Source of the DNA: Desulfurivibrio sp044068515
Lineage (GTDB): Bacteria > Desulfobacterota > Desulfobulbia > Desulfobulbales > Desulfurivibrionaceae
DNA length: 64,000 nucleotides
Assembly: GCF_044068515.1 (NCBI RefSeq)
Contig: NZ_JBIPKI010000002.1
Location: 62,001-126,000, forward strand
Reading direction: 5' to 3'
A model generated the notes under the pieces. That model made no database searches and was not told the origin of the DNA. It saw nothing but the letters and a program-made list of their open reading frames with translations. The translations under genes were made by a program, and so were the position numbers. Below, one piece after another: positions 36,008 to 45,387 of the stretch (positions within the stretch are counted from its first letter, which is position 1; each line of letters opens with the position of its first letter).

Positions 36008-36061
36008 GTTACCGTAACGGCTCAGCCGGTTGCCCGTAAGTTTTCTCCGGCAACCGGCTGA
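36008..36061 (+). promoter_or_regulatory. Palindrome and 13-bp hairpin upstream of the sensor kinase
   Basis: GTTACCGTAAC (36008-36018) is a short palindrome. Four bases later, TCAGCCGGTTGCC (36022-36034) pairs perfectly with GGCAACCGGCTGA (36049-36061) around a 14-nt loop. No T-run follows. The pair sits 90-140 bp before the kinase gene in a 268-bp gap, so an operator plus leader hairpin, or an extragenic palindrome, are the options. Confidence 0.4.
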
Positions 36062-36076
36062 CTAAGGCGCCTGCGA

Positions 36077-36107
36077 GGGGACAGCCCCCTTCAGCACGCG
36101 CCTGTCC
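36077..36107. repeat. GGGGACAG...CCTGTCC extragenic element
   Basis: GGGGACAG (36077-36084) and CCTGTCC (36101-36107) flank a short GC-rich loop, resembling the element at 13480-13521. Possibly copies of a small repeat family; two copies are too few to be sure. Confidence 0.28.
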
Positions 36108-36150
36108 GGCAATCGTTGCGGCCATCCACCGGCAGGGAAAGCTATCCGGC

Positions 36151-38022
36151 ATGCGCTTTATTGATCTTGAAAGATACCTCGCCAGCAAGCAATTCCGTTT
36201 GCTGCCCCTCTATATCCTGCTTGCCCTGGGCCTGCTGTCCGCCGGGGCCAATTACTGGTACCTGCGTGATCATGCCCACAACATGGCCCGCTACTACGCC
36301 GAAGGCATCGTCCGGCTGATTAATGATGCCCGGCTCTGGAACGCCGAGCATGGCGGGGTTTATGTCCCGGTAAGTGAAAGCACCCCTCCCAATCCCTATT
36401 TGCAGATTCCCCACCGCGATCTGGTCACCCTGGATGGCCTGGAGTTGACCATGATCAACCCCTCCTATATGACCCGCGAAATCGCCGAAATCACCAGGAG
36501 ACAGGCCGGACTGGTCATGCATCTGACCAGCGCCCGGCCGATTAACCCGGGCAACCGGGCCGATGAATGGGAACAGCAGGCCCTGGTCAACCTGGAGCAG
36601 GGGCGGGGCAGCAAGTTGGAGCTGGTTGCCGTTCCGGAAGGGATGGTTTTTCGCTATATGTCGCCGCTCTACATCCAGCCGGCCTGTCTGCCCTGTCACC
36701 AGGCTTACGGCTATGAAGAGGGTGATCTCCGGGGGGGGGTCAGCCTGGTTTTCCCCGCCGCCCCCCACCTGGCCATGGTCTCCTCCCAGATCAACTGGAT
36801 GCTGTTCGGCCACGCCATCGCCCTGGTACTGATCGGATCGGTGACCCTGAGCTTGCTCAATCGTTTGCAGCGCCAGTGGCAGGCCCGCCAGAGACTGATA
36901 GACGAGCAGGAAAGCACCATCGCCCAGCGCACCCAAACCTTAAGCAGCCAGATGGAACGTTACTACACCATCATCAACACCGCCGCGGAAGGGTACTGGG
37001 AGATTGATGATCAACAGCGAACCGCGATGGTCAATGAGGCCCTTTGCGCCATGCTGGAATATGACCACGAAGAGTTGATGTCCCGCTCGCCTCTCGATTT
37101 CGTGGCCGGCAAAAACCGGGAGATTTTGCGCGAACAGCTGCAGGAAAGAGAGATCAGCCGCATCAGGGCTTTCAATATTACCCTGAAGACCAAATCGGGC
37201 CGCGATCTCCATACCCGCTTTCACGCCACCTCCATATTCAACGAAAAACACCATTTCACCGGTTCATTCGCCTTTATTACCGATATCACCGAACTGCTCG
37301 AGATCCGCGAGTCAGCCGCTGCCTACGCCCTGAAGCTGGAGCGCAGCAACAAGGAACTGGAGGATTTCGCCCGGGTAGTCTCCCACGATCTTCAGGAACC
37401 CCTGCGGACCATGGTTTCCCTCGGTGACCGCCTGTTGGCGAAACATGCCGCGGGCCTGGACGAGAAAGGGCGCGATTATCTCAGCCGCATGCAAGATTCG
37501 GCCAGCCGAATGCGCCAGCTGATCGAGGACTTGCGCAGTTATTCCCGCGAGGCCCACCGGAAAAACCAGGTTATGGCCCTGGTGGATCTGAACGAGGTGT
37601 TGCGGGAGGTGATTGCCGATCTGGAGCAGCGAATCGGGGAACAGAAGGCCAGGATCGAGATCGACCGCTTGCCCACCATCAACGCCGATCGCAGCCAGCT
37701 GCATCGCCTTTTTTTAAACTTGGTCGGCAACGCCTTGAAATTCCAGGCCGAGGGTAACAGGCCCTGGGTTCGGGTCAAGCTAACCAAAATTGACCGCAAG
37801 CACGTGGAAATCCAGGTCAGCGACAACGGCATCGGCTTCGAAGAAAAATACCTTGATCGAATTTTCCGACCATTCCAGCGCCTGCATGGCCGCGGACAAT
37901 ATCAAGGTACCGGCATGGGCCTGGCAATTTGCAAGAAAATTGTCGAAAACCATCACGGTGAGATCAGCGCCCGCAGTACTCCCGGGGAGGGGACCAACTT
38001 CAGCCTGACCTTGCCGCTCTGA
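36151..38022 (+). CDS. Membrane sensor histidine kinase with haem-c-binding Tll0287-like (DUF3365) sensor and PAS domains
   Basis: 623 residues. TM1 (residues ~19-36) and TM2 (~215-237) enclose a periplasmic Tll0287/DUF3365-type domain ending in PACLPCHQAYG, a CxxCH haem c site (Cys179-His183). A coiled linker and PAS domain (~270-390) follow, then HisKA with phospho-acceptor His412 (VVSHDLQEPLRT) and HATPase (NLVGNALKF, DNGIGF, GTGMGLAICKKI). It likely senses redox state, small gas ligands or electron-carrier status through the haem and phosphorylates a response regulator. None is adjacent; a PilZ protein follows 153 bp downstream. The start lacks a strong ribosome-binding site. Confidence 0.9.
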   Translation: MRFIDLERYLASKQFRLLPLYILLALGLLSAGANYWYLRDHAHNMARYYAEGIVRLINDARLWNAEHGGVYVPVSESTPPNPYLQIPHRDLVTLDGLELTMINPSYMTREIAEITRRQAGLVMHLTSARPINPGNRADEWEQQALVNLEQGRGSKLELVAVPEGMVFRYMSPLYIQPACLPCHQAYGYEEGDLRGGVSLVFPAAPHLAMVSSQINWMLFGHAIALVLIGSVTLSLLNRLQRQWQARQRLIDEQESTIAQRTQTLSSQMERYYTIINTAAEGYWEIDDQQRTAMVNEALCAMLEYDHEELMSRSPLDFVAGKNREILREQLQEREISRIRAFNITLKTKSGRDLHTRFHATSIFNEKHHFTGSFAFITDITELLEIRESAAAYALKLERSNKELEDFARVVSHDLQEPLRTMVSLGDRLLAKHAAGLDEKGRDYLSRMQDSASRMRQLIEDLRSYSREAHRKNQVMALVDLNEVLREVIADLEQRIGEQKARIEIDRLPTINADRSQLHRLFLNLVGNALKFQAEGNRPWVRVKLTKIDRKHVEIQVSDNGIGFEEKYLDRIFRPFQRLHGRGQYQGTGMGLAICKKIVENHHGEISARSTPGEGTNFSLTLPL

Positions 38023-38175
38023 TTGGCCGGCCGGTTTTTTTGCCATTTAAACAGCGACCTTTTTGGCCAAACAGGTTAAAGAAGAATAAAAAAATGAGGT
38101 GCCGGCGTGTTCCCATCCGGGGATATCCCCGGCATGCCCGGGACCAAGCCGGGAAAAGAGGAAACAGAGGGAGCC

Positions 38176-38622
38176 ATGGGGCGGGAAAATCGGCGTTCGC
38201 CGCGGGTGGATGTGAGCATCCCCGTGCGAATCATTATCCATGACAAGGCCGGCAACACCGCTTTAGCGGAAAGCACCGGCCGAATCAGCGACATTTCCCG
38301 GTACGGCTTGCGTCTTACCATTGGCCAGGCCCAAATCGGCCAATGGCATATTTTTTATTCCTTTCAGGAAAACGAAAAACAGAATCTTTGTCTCAAGGTT
38401 CAGGCCGAGGGGACCGGCCCAGGGGAAATCCCGGATTTCGAGCTGCCGGTCCGCCCGGTCTGGTTTGACCGCCGCCTCTCCCATCCCGGCAAGCCGTTTC
38501 AACTGGGGATGGAGTTTCTCTGCGAACCTGCCAAGGAAGTGCTGGACTGGCTCAACAGAATGATCGGCGAGGGTCGGCAGCCCCAAAGATCAAGCTGGTG
38601 GGCCCGGCTGCTGGGCAGATGA
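38176..38622 (+). CDS. PilZ-domain protein
   Basis: 148 residues. The N terminus has the c-di-GMP-binding arginine motif RRSPRVDVSIPV and the second motif DISRYG (D/N-x-S-x-x-G), then a beta-barrel with VWFDRRL and QLGMEF strands. The C-terminal helix is Trp/Arg-rich. PilZ proteins are c-di-GMP effectors in motility, exopolysaccharide or secretion control. GAGGGAG is 5 nt before the ATG at 38176, chosen over a GTG at 38107. It follows the haem-c kinase on the same strand, so they may be cotranscribed. The MshEN-bearing PilB-like ATPase encoded earlier is another likely c-di-GMP target. Confidence 0.85.
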   Translation: MGRENRRSPRVDVSIPVRIIIHDKAGNTALAESTGRISDISRYGLRLTIGQAQIGQWHIFYSFQENEKQNLCLKVQAEGTGPGEIPDFELPVRPVWFDRRLSHPGKPFQLGMEFLCEPAKEVLDWLNRMIGEGRQPQRSSWWARLLGR

Positions 38623-38717
38623 AAATCCGCCGGCTCCCGGCCAATTTTAGTCTGTTGGGATAAGTTCTTTAACGGCCGGCATGATGACGGCGGGGGGAAA
38701 ATTGGCCCGGTCCCAGC

Positions 38718-41700
38718 TTAATCGCCGTTGGCCGGGCTTTCCGGCAGGATCGGGCTGAGGATGTTAAAGGGCAGCATCAAGGTACTCTTGAGCAGATTGA
38801 GCAGGCCTTCGCCCACCGCATCGGGGGCCAGTACGGTGAGGGCCGGTTCCCTGATATCTCCCTTGACTCCGACCGGGATGGTTATGATCGCAGCGTCCCG
38901 TCCGCCAATGATGCGTCCGACAAAAGGAATCCAACTCACCAGGGTGTCAAGGGTTTTGAAAGGGGCAACCAAGACCACCATATCCACCTCGTAACTGCTC
39001 AAGTCCAAATCGCCCCGGGCGATCAGGTTGAGCCCTTCCCCCCGCACCACCCCCTTCTCGATGGTCAGCCGGTTATTGGTGATCCGGGCCTCGAATTCCA
39101 ACTGCCGGTAAGCGAAGCCCCTTTCATCCAGGCCGGTAATGCCCCCGGTAAAAATATCGGTCAGGTTGATCAGACTGAGGATCCGGGAAAGCAGGCGCAG
39201 GCGAAGAATTCTTCCCCCATCCGGCGAGGAGATGCTGATCCGTCCTTCTTGCCAGTGGCCGAACTCACCGTGCAACTCGGCCTCCACCAGGCAATCCCCG
39301 ATAATAATATCCTGCTCGATTCCGAAACAGGGCAGTAGTTCCTCAAAACGGGGGGTGGCGGGACAGGCCGGGGCCAGAAAAAAGGAGCTGGTTCCCAGGG
39401 CGGAGTCCGAATACCAGGTCCCGCTGATTTCCAGGCAGCAGATCACCGCAGTTTGGAGTTCGGCCACCATCTCTCCGGTGGGCAAAACATTCAGTTCTCC
39501 GCGCAAAGGGCCCCAGGCCAGTTGGAGCGGTTCGCTTTCCTCATCTGCGAATGCCGTCGGTTCGCCGGGTTCCCCGGCCAGGCTCGGTTCGGCAATGAAC
39601 TCGGCCAGATGAAAATTTATTGCTGCCTGGCTCAAAGGCCAGAAAGGTTGTTCCAGGCCGGGGTCAACGGGGCGCCGGGACCGGACAGCCTCACGCCAGT
39701 CCGTCAGGGTCCCCTGCCGCAGGAACGGGGAGAAAAGGTCCAGTTCCAGATTGAATCCGTTGCTGGCGGCGAAGATCTCGCCGGCCAGTTCGAGCTGTTC
39801 GGCCGGGGTCAGGTTGAGATCCAGCCGGCGAAGTTGCCAGTGGTTCTCCTGGCCGGCCAGATCCAGAGTATTGACGGTGACAACCCGCTGCCGGTTCAAG
39901 TCGTCGGGATACCAGCTTAGGCCTTCGATGAGCAGTTCGCCGGCAAAAACGGGCGGGGCCAGCAGGCCGGAAGCCGGCGGCTCCGCTAACTGGAAGCGGG
40001 CGTCTCCCCGCCAGGTTCCCCACTCCAGGTGGTTGACCAAATTGCTGAAAATCCGGCCCAGGGCCTGGCCGTTCAAAGTGCCCCGGAAATGGCCGGCCAC
40101 CGGGGCAAAAGCGGGTCCGCCCCCCTCCGGCGCCGGATTGAACAGGGCCGCCAGGCCTTGATGGCCCCGGGCCAGGCTCAGGGTCAACTCCGCCTCCCGG
40201 TCAAGCTCGGAAAGCCGGGCTTCAAGATCCAGGGTCCGGTTGTCCCGGACAGTGGCCTCGAATTCGAGCTTGACCGCCGCGGCTGATTCGCCGCTCTGGA
40301 GAATGCCGCTCAGGACCAGCAACCCTTCTTCCCAGTGAAAAACCAGGGGAGCGATGGTGATCGGCGGCCGGGGCAGCAGAAGTTCCGGCAGCCAATCACG
40401 CTGTCGCAGCCAACTTTTGGCTTCCTCCAGCAGCCGGCCGGTAACGCCCAGGTCCCCCTGCCAGTCGCGCAGGAGCTGGTGGCGCAACTTGCCGTCGAGG
40501 ATGAAGCTGCTGTCCTCCAAGCCGCCGCTCACTTCCCGCAAAACCACGGCGGTATCCGAGATTTCCAGGTGACCGGCGGGACTGGCGACTTCCGTGGCCA
40601 GCAACGGCGACAACCAGGTCAGCTGGTCAAGATCAACGGCCGCCGTGTAGCGCCAAGCTTCCGGGGCAAAAAGCTCGCCTGAGGCCCGGCCCCGGCGGAC
40701 GGCAAGATCGCCGCTGATCGCCGTCAGGACCGGGGTCAAGGCCTGCTCCAGCACCGGATAGTCGCGGAGATGCTCGAAGAAAGGGGCGGCGGCCAGGACC
40801 GCCTCGACCTCCTCCAGGACAAAGGCCGCTTGCGGGTTTAAAGCAATTTGGCCGGCGGCATTGCCCAGCCGGTGCGGACCCACCGTGCCGGCTACTTCAT
40901 GCCAATGAACCTCTTCCCGGGTGATGAAGGCCCGGCCCTGGTCCAGCTTGATCGGCCAGGGGAGGCGATCGTAGGCCAATTCCCCCATAACCTGCTTAAC
41001 GGTGACGGCAACATCGAAATCCCGGTAACTGTCCCCGATCACCAGGCGACCGGAGGCGGTCCCCGCGGCCCGGCTGAAGCGCGCCATCTCGGCCTGAAAA
41101 ATCGGCTGCCGGATCAGATCAGGCAGAATCTCCCGCAGATCCTCCAGGTCGGCGTCAAGCTCCAGGTCAAGTTTCAGAATGGGCAGAGTGCGCAACAGGC
41201 CGACGCTCAGAGAGCCATCGCGCCCCCGGCTGCGCCCCAGTCGGGCTTCGGCCCGCCGCAACTCGAGAATTCCGTTTTCGATCCTCAGAAAACCATGGGC
41301 TTCGGGCAGATATAGATCGACCTCCGGCACCATGATTTCCGCCCGGTCAACCTCGACCTCGACCACCATTCTGGTCGCCAGGGTAAGAGGGTCGCGCAGT
41401 TCGTTTTCCGGGCCGGCCAAGCGGAAGGAAGCCCGGGAAGCCCAGCCGCTCCGCACCACGTTGCCGACGTACTGGGCCGTTTTGTATTCACCGAACAGGG
41501 CCAGGACCGCCGCCCGGATTTCCGCGGCATCAAGCCGGCGACCGTTAAGGTCGACTTCCCACTGGGGCGAGACCCCATCCTGACTGCGCCGGGCGATCTT
41601 GCCGGCCAGCTGCAGGGCCGGCTCCTTTAACTCGAAATCCCGGAGCAGAACCTGCCAGTCCTGCTGCTGCCGGGTCAGGGCCAAATCGATAAAACCGCCA

Positions 41701-42509
41701 GCGAACCGGACCGCCTCGCCGGCGCCCGGTTTTTCCGGAGTCAGGAGAAAAGAGGGCAGTTCGCCGACCAGGGTGGCGTCAAAGCTATCCAACCCCTGAC
41801 CGGTCGCGGTTATGTTGAGGTTGGTATCGGCGGCCAAGGGGTTGACCCGCCCCAGCACCGGACCCGTGATCAGCTCGTGCAGGCGCAGTTGGCGCCCCGC
41901 GGCCTGGAAGCGGTAGGCGCCGGTGGCATCGTAGCTGCCCTGCACGGCGAAGTGTTCGCCGAAGGAGGGCCGGGAGAATAAATCCCACTGCAGGCTGCCG
42001 GGGCGGAGTTGGATGGTGGCCCTGAGATCGGTGAAGCGGGTAGCCTCCAGGTTGACTTTCCCGGCCGCCAGGATTTCTGCTACCGCCACGGTTCCGTTTC
42101 TTATCTCGACCTGGCCGGCAAAGGTCCGCGGAAAAACCCGCACCGAGGGTTCGCCCTGGTCCGAAAACATACCGGGATCAACGATCAGGCTGGGCGTTTG
42201 CAACAGCACCCGTTCCGGCTCGAATCTCAAGCTCAGCAGAGAGAGCCAGCGGGGGAAAACGTGAATTTCGGCCAACAGGAGCTTAAGCCCTGGTCGCGCA
42301 AGTTCGATTTCCCGGGCCAGCAGGTGAGGGACCGGCAACCAGGCAAACTCGATACTGCTGATGCTGATTTCACTTTCCAGGTGAAAGCTGAGCCGTTCGG
42401 CGAGTTCGGCCCTTACCGGGTCGGACTTGAGCGCCCAGGGCAGCAGCAGGGCCAGCAAGGCGGCCACCAGCACCGCCATCAGCACTATAATCCGTATTTT
42501 ACGCGTCAT
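38718..42509 (-). CDS. Very large AsmA-like (YhdP/TamB-type) envelope protein
   Basis: 1263 residues with one N-terminal membrane anchor (IIVLMAVLVAALLALLLPW, residues ~6-24) and otherwise a long, repetitive beta-strand periplasmic region. The N-terminal block (SFHLESEISISSIEFAWLP) and the C-terminal AsmA-like domain (IISGLDERGFAYRQLEFEA-like part, LDLSSYEVDMVVLVAPFKT, PFVGRIIGGRD) fit the AsmA superfamily. These proteins are thought to form grooves that carry phospholipids between inner and outer membranes. The gene follows the NSS transporter by 52 bp on the minus strand. Confidence 0.85.
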   Translation of the reverse strand: MTRKIRIIVLMAVLVAALLALLLPWALKSDPVRAELAERLSFHLESEISISSIEFAWLPVPHLLAREIELARPGLKLLLAEIHVFPRWLSLLSLRFEPERVLLQTPSLIVDPGMFSDQGEPSVRVFPRTFAGQVEIRNGTVAVAEILAAGKVNLEATRFTDLRATIQLRPGSLQWDLFSRPSFGEHFAVQGSYDATGAYRFQAAGRQLRLHELITGPVLGRVNPLAADTNLNITATGQGLDSFDATLVGELPSFLLTPEKPGAGEAVRFAGGFIDLALTRQQQDWQVLLRDFELKEPALQLAGKIARRSQDGVSPQWEVDLNGRRLDAAEIRAAVLALFGEYKTAQYVGNVVRSGWASRASFRLAGPENELRDPLTLATRMVVEVEVDRAEIMVPEVDLYLPEAHGFLRIENGILELRRAEARLGRSRGRDGSLSVGLLRTLPILKLDLELDADLEDLREILPDLIRQPIFQAEMARFSRAAGTASGRLVIGDSYRDFDVAVTVKQVMGELAYDRLPWPIKLDQGRAFITREEVHWHEVAGTVGPHRLGNAAGQIALNPQAAFVLEEVEAVLAAAPFFEHLRDYPVLEQALTPVLTAISGDLAVRRGRASGELFAPEAWRYTAAVDLDQLTWLSPLLATEVASPAGHLEISDTAVVLREVSGGLEDSSFILDGKLRHQLLRDWQGDLGVTGRLLEEAKSWLRQRDWLPELLLPRPPITIAPLVFHWEEGLLVLSGILQSGESAAAVKLEFEATVRDNRTLDLEARLSELDREAELTLSLARGHQGLAALFNPAPEGGGPAFAPVAGHFRGTLNGQALGRIFSNLVNHLEWGTWRGDARFQLAEPPASGLLAPPVFAGELLIEGLSWYPDDLNRQRVVTVNTLDLAGQENHWQLRRLDLNLTPAEQLELAGEIFAASNGFNLELDLFSPFLRQGTLTDWREAVRSRRPVDPGLEQPFWPLSQAAINFHLAEFIAEPSLAGEPGEPTAFADEESEPLQLAWGPLRGELNVLPTGEMVAELQTAVICCLEISGTWYSDSALGTSSFFLAPACPATPRFEELLPCFGIEQDIIIGDCLVEAELHGEFGHWQEGRISISSPDGGRILRLRLLSRILSLINLTDIFTGGITGLDERGFAYRQLEFEARITNNRLTIEKGVVRGEGLNLIARGDLDLSSYEVDMVVLVAPFKTLDTLVSWIPFVGRIIGGRDAAIITIPVGVKGDIREPALTVLAPDAVGEGLLNLLKSTLMLPFNILSPILPESPANGD

Positions 42510-42561
42510 AAATAGACATCAAGTCCCATAGATCCCGGTCGCGGCCAAAGGCGGGCGGTCT

Positions 42562-44118
42562 TCAAACCAGCAGATCCTGGTCTCCGTAGCGATGCTTGCG
42601 CTTGAGCCGGGAGGCTCGCCAGGGTTTGCGGGCGAAATAAAAGGCAATGACCAGGCAGAAAATCAGCCAGCCCAGGCCGTAGAGAAACAGGTGAATCGTG
42701 GCGTAACCGCCGTAGTTGGCCTGGAGGTCGCCCTTGACGGCGATCAACAGGAGCAGGCCGAGCACCAGGGGAGTCAGGTAACGAATGAAAAAGTTCCAGG
42801 CCGCCGGCACCCTGCTGCCCAGACGGCTGATATGGCGCCGCAACTTTTCCGGGCCGACATACCAGCCGATAATCAGGCATTGGAGCAGCCCGCCCAGGAC
42901 CAAACCGTAATTGGTGATGAAGTGATCAGTGATATCGAGCAGATAAAGGCCGGCCCGGCTGGTGAAGATCAGGCTGCCCAGCAGGCCCAGCAGGCAAAGG
43001 ATGGAAACCACTTTTGAGCGGGACCAGTTGAACTTGTCGGTCAGGGCGCAGGAAAAGGCCTCCACCAGGGAAACCCCGGAGGTCAGGCCGGCGATGATCA
43101 GAACCAGAAAGAAGAGGGCGCCGAACAGGGCGTTGAAGCCGGGCAGCAGGGAAATGGCCTGGGGATAGACCACGAAGGCCAGTTGTGGTCCGCCCCGGAT
43201 GGCCTCCTCGAAGGGCACCCCCTGATTAAGGGCCATGAAACCGACAATCCCGAAAACCGCCAGACCGGCGAAGATCGAATAAGAACAATTAACCACCGCG
43301 GTGATCAAGGCGTTTCTGGCCAGGTTGGTTTTGGCCGGAAGATAACTGGCATAAGCGATCATGATCCCAAAGCCCAGGGAGAGGGTAAAGAAAATCTGGC
43401 CAAAGGCGGCGGCCCAGACCCGCCCGGCGGCAACCCGGGCTTGCGGATCGGCGGCCAGGAAGTTGATCTTGCTCCAGTCGGGGGTTAAATAGTGGTGGCG
43501 AATGCCCGTCCAGGCTCCGTCCAAGGTCAGGGTCCAGGCCACGATAATCACGGTCAGGATCAAGAGCAGGGGCATGAAGATCTTGGCGGCAATTTCAATC
43601 CCGTGGCGGATATCCCGGTAGCAGATGAACCAGCAGCTTACCCAGACCAAGATGGTTGCCAGGAGAATGGGCGGACGAATGCCGCCCAGTTCGGAGGCTG
43701 AGGCGGAAAGCTGGAGGAAGTCGTTAAGAAAGAAATTCTGGGGATCCTCTCCCCAGGCCAGGGAGAAGGAGTGGAAGAAATAATTCACGCACCAGCCGAT
43801 GACCACCGAATAGTAAAGCATGATGCCGAACATCGCCACCACCGGCATCCACCAGCCCAATAGTTCGAAACGGCGGTTGATCCGGGCAAAGGCCAGGGGG
43901 GAGGCCCCTTTTTCCCGGTGACCCACCCCGTACTCCAGCAGCATGATCGGAATTCCGGCCACCGCCAGGGCCACCAGGTAGGGAACGAGAAAGGCCCCGC
44001 CCCCGTGTTCGTGGGCCATGTAGCTGAAACGCCAGATATTACCGAGGCCGATGGCTGAACCAATGGCGGCCATCAGAAAGCCGAGGTTGCTTTTCCAGGT
44101 GCTGCGGGCGTCGTTCAT
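42562..44118 (-). CDS. Sodium:neurotransmitter-symporter family (NSS/SNF) transporter
   Basis: 518 residues, about twelve membrane segments. The N-terminal signature FLMAAIGSAIGLGNIWRFSYM with GGGAFLVPYL is diagnostic of the LeuT-fold NSS family (Na+ sites in TM1). Other hallmark segments are SLAWGEDP, ITAVVNCSYSIFAGLAVFGIVGFMA and GLTSGVSLVEAFSCALTD. Bacterial members import amino acids or similar compounds with Na+; the substrate cannot be read from sequence. It is divergent from the Gfo/Idh gene across a 300-bp gap that holds a long hairpin. Confidence 0.93.
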   Translation of the reverse strand: MNDARSTWKSNLGFLMAAIGSAIGLGNIWRFSYMAHEHGGGAFLVPYLVALAVAGIPIMLLEYGVGHREKGASPLAFARINRRFELLGWWMPVVAMFGIMLYYSVVIGWCVNYFFHSFSLAWGEDPQNFFLNDFLQLSASASELGGIRPPILLATILVWVSCWFICYRDIRHGIEIAAKIFMPLLLILTVIIVAWTLTLDGAWTGIRHHYLTPDWSKINFLAADPQARVAAGRVWAAAFGQIFFTLSLGFGIMIAYASYLPAKTNLARNALITAVVNCSYSIFAGLAVFGIVGFMALNQGVPFEEAIRGGPQLAFVVYPQAISLLPGFNALFGALFFLVLIIAGLTSGVSLVEAFSCALTDKFNWSRSKVVSILCLLGLLGSLIFTSRAGLYLLDITDHFITNYGLVLGGLLQCLIIGWYVGPEKLRRHISRLGSRVPAAWNFFIRYLTPLVLGLLLLIAVKGDLQANYGGYATIHLFLYGLGWLIFCLVIAFYFARKPWRASRLKRKHRYGDQDLLV

Positions 44119-44418
44119 GGGATACCGGTTGACTGTTGCTGGCTGGGAAGATGATGCCGGTTATCATATCATAACATGTTGAAACAACAAGTTGATTGTA
44201 CAGGTTCTTCATGGTATGAAGGCATGAAGAATCGTGCAGCATCGCAGCTTTGCGCAAGCAGTACCGGCGGCATACGCGAGTATGGCCGCCGGTACTGCTT
44301 GCGCGCCGCGGCAACAACGGGGCAGTCCCCGGTTTGCTCCCTGCGCAGGGCGATAAAACCCCGGCCGGCGAGGAAGGTGGGTTAAGCCCGATTATTCAAC
44401 CAGGATCGGAACAGGGTG
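44119..44418. other. 300-bp divergent intergenic region
   Basis: No coding sequence is supported. The nsp-proximal part is AT-rich (with ATATCATAACATG near 44165), suitable for the transporter promoter. The middle holds the 53-nt hairpin at 44252-44304 and a small CGGGG/CCCCG hairpin at 44318-44331. The end supplies the leader of the Gfo/Idh gene. Confidence 0.5.
44252..44304. repeat. Long near-perfect inverted repeat with GCGA loop
   Basis: A 24/25-bp stem: the arms begin GCGCAAGCAGTACCGGCGGC and end with its reverse complement, continue into CATAC/GTATG, have a single unpaired C and close on the GNRA-type tetraloop GCGA. It lies between divergent genes and lacks a T-run, so it is not a terminator. 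It resembles a REP/MITE-like palindrome or a structured RNA element. Confidence 0.75.
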
Positions 44419-45381
44419 ATGAAAAAAATTCGCGTCGGCGTCATCGGGGTAGGGCACCTCGGCAAATTCCACGCCGCCAAATATGCTGCCATGGATGAGG
44501 TCGACCTGGTGGGGGTGGCCGATATCAATCGGGAACTGGCCGCCGAAGTCGCGGGGGATTGCGGCACCATTCCTTTCGCGGACTACCACCAGTTGTTGCC
44601 CCAGGTCGAGGCGGTCAGCATCGTGGTTCCCACCGTGCATCATCACCGGGTGGCCATGGATTGCCTGGAGCAGGGGGTGGACATCTTGCTGGAAAAGCCC
44701 ATGACCACCACCCTGGCCGAGGCCGACGAGTTGATCGCCAAGGCGGCGGCCCGGCAATGCATCCTCCAGGTGGGCCATATCGAGCGTTACAATCCGGCGG
44801 TCACCGCCCTGGGGCAATACGTCACCCGGCCGCTTTTCATTGAATCGCACCGGATTCACATGTTCAAACCGCGCGGACTTGATGTCGATGTGGTCCTCGA
44901 CCTGATGATCCATGACATCGACATTATCCTGAGCATTGTCGACTCCCCCATCAGCTCCGTCCATACCGTCGGGGTGCCGGTGGTTACCCGGAGTACCGAT
45001 ATCGCCAATGCCCGGATTATTTTTGAAAACGGCTGCACCGCCAACATCACGGTAAGCCGGATTTCCAAGGAAAATATTCGCCGCCTGCGGATCTTTCAGC
45101 CCAAGAGCTATCTTTCCGTGGACTACGCCAAGAAAACCCTGATGGTTATTCGCCTCAAGGATCAGCTCAACGAACAGGGCCTGCCCCAGGAGGAGGTCAT
45201 CCATCTCGCCCTGCCGGAACAGGATGCCCTGGAAGCCGAATTGCGGGATTTCGTTAAAAACGTCGACGAACGATCCACCCCCCAGGTTTCGGGGGCCCAG
45301 GGGCGTCTGGCCCTGCAGGTGGCCCAGGAGATCATGGCCCAGATCGAAGCCAATTTCCGCAAGTATCGCGAGATTCTCTAA
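44419..45381 (+). CDS. Gfo/Idh/MocA-family NAD(P)-dependent sugar dehydrogenase (GnnA-like candidate)
   Basis: 320 residues. Rossmann NAD site VGVIGVGHLGKFHA, then VPTVHHHRVAMDCLEQG, the conserved EKPMTTTLAEADEL (catalytic Lys region) and GHIERYNPAV. The C-terminal domain contains DLMIHDIDIIL (catalytic His). It sits 6 bp before lpxB, so a role in lipid A sugar modification is likely. GnnA, which oxidises UDP-GlcNAc at C3 for amide-linked lipid A, occupies this position in some bacteria, but its partner GnnB is not seen here. A GTG one codon upstream is an alternative start. Confidence 0.82.
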   Translation: MKKIRVGVIGVGHLGKFHAAKYAAMDEVDLVGVADINRELAAEVAGDCGTIPFADYHQLLPQVEAVSIVVPTVHHHRVAMDCLEQGVDILLEKPMTTTLAEADELIAKAAARQCILQVGHIERYNPAVTALGQYVTRPLFIESHRIHMFKPRGLDVDVVLDLMIHDIDIILSIVDSPISSVHTVGVPVVTRSTDIANARIIFENGCTANITVSRISKENIRRLRIFQPKSYLSVDYAKKTLMVIRLKDQLNEQGLPQEEVIHLALPEQDALEAELRDFVKNVDERSTPQVSGAQGRLALQVAQEIMAQIEANFRKYREIL

Positions 45382-45387
45382 AAGCCC

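Noticed and set aside
44252..44304. Terminator
   Set aside because: The flanking genes are divergent and no T-run follows on either strand.
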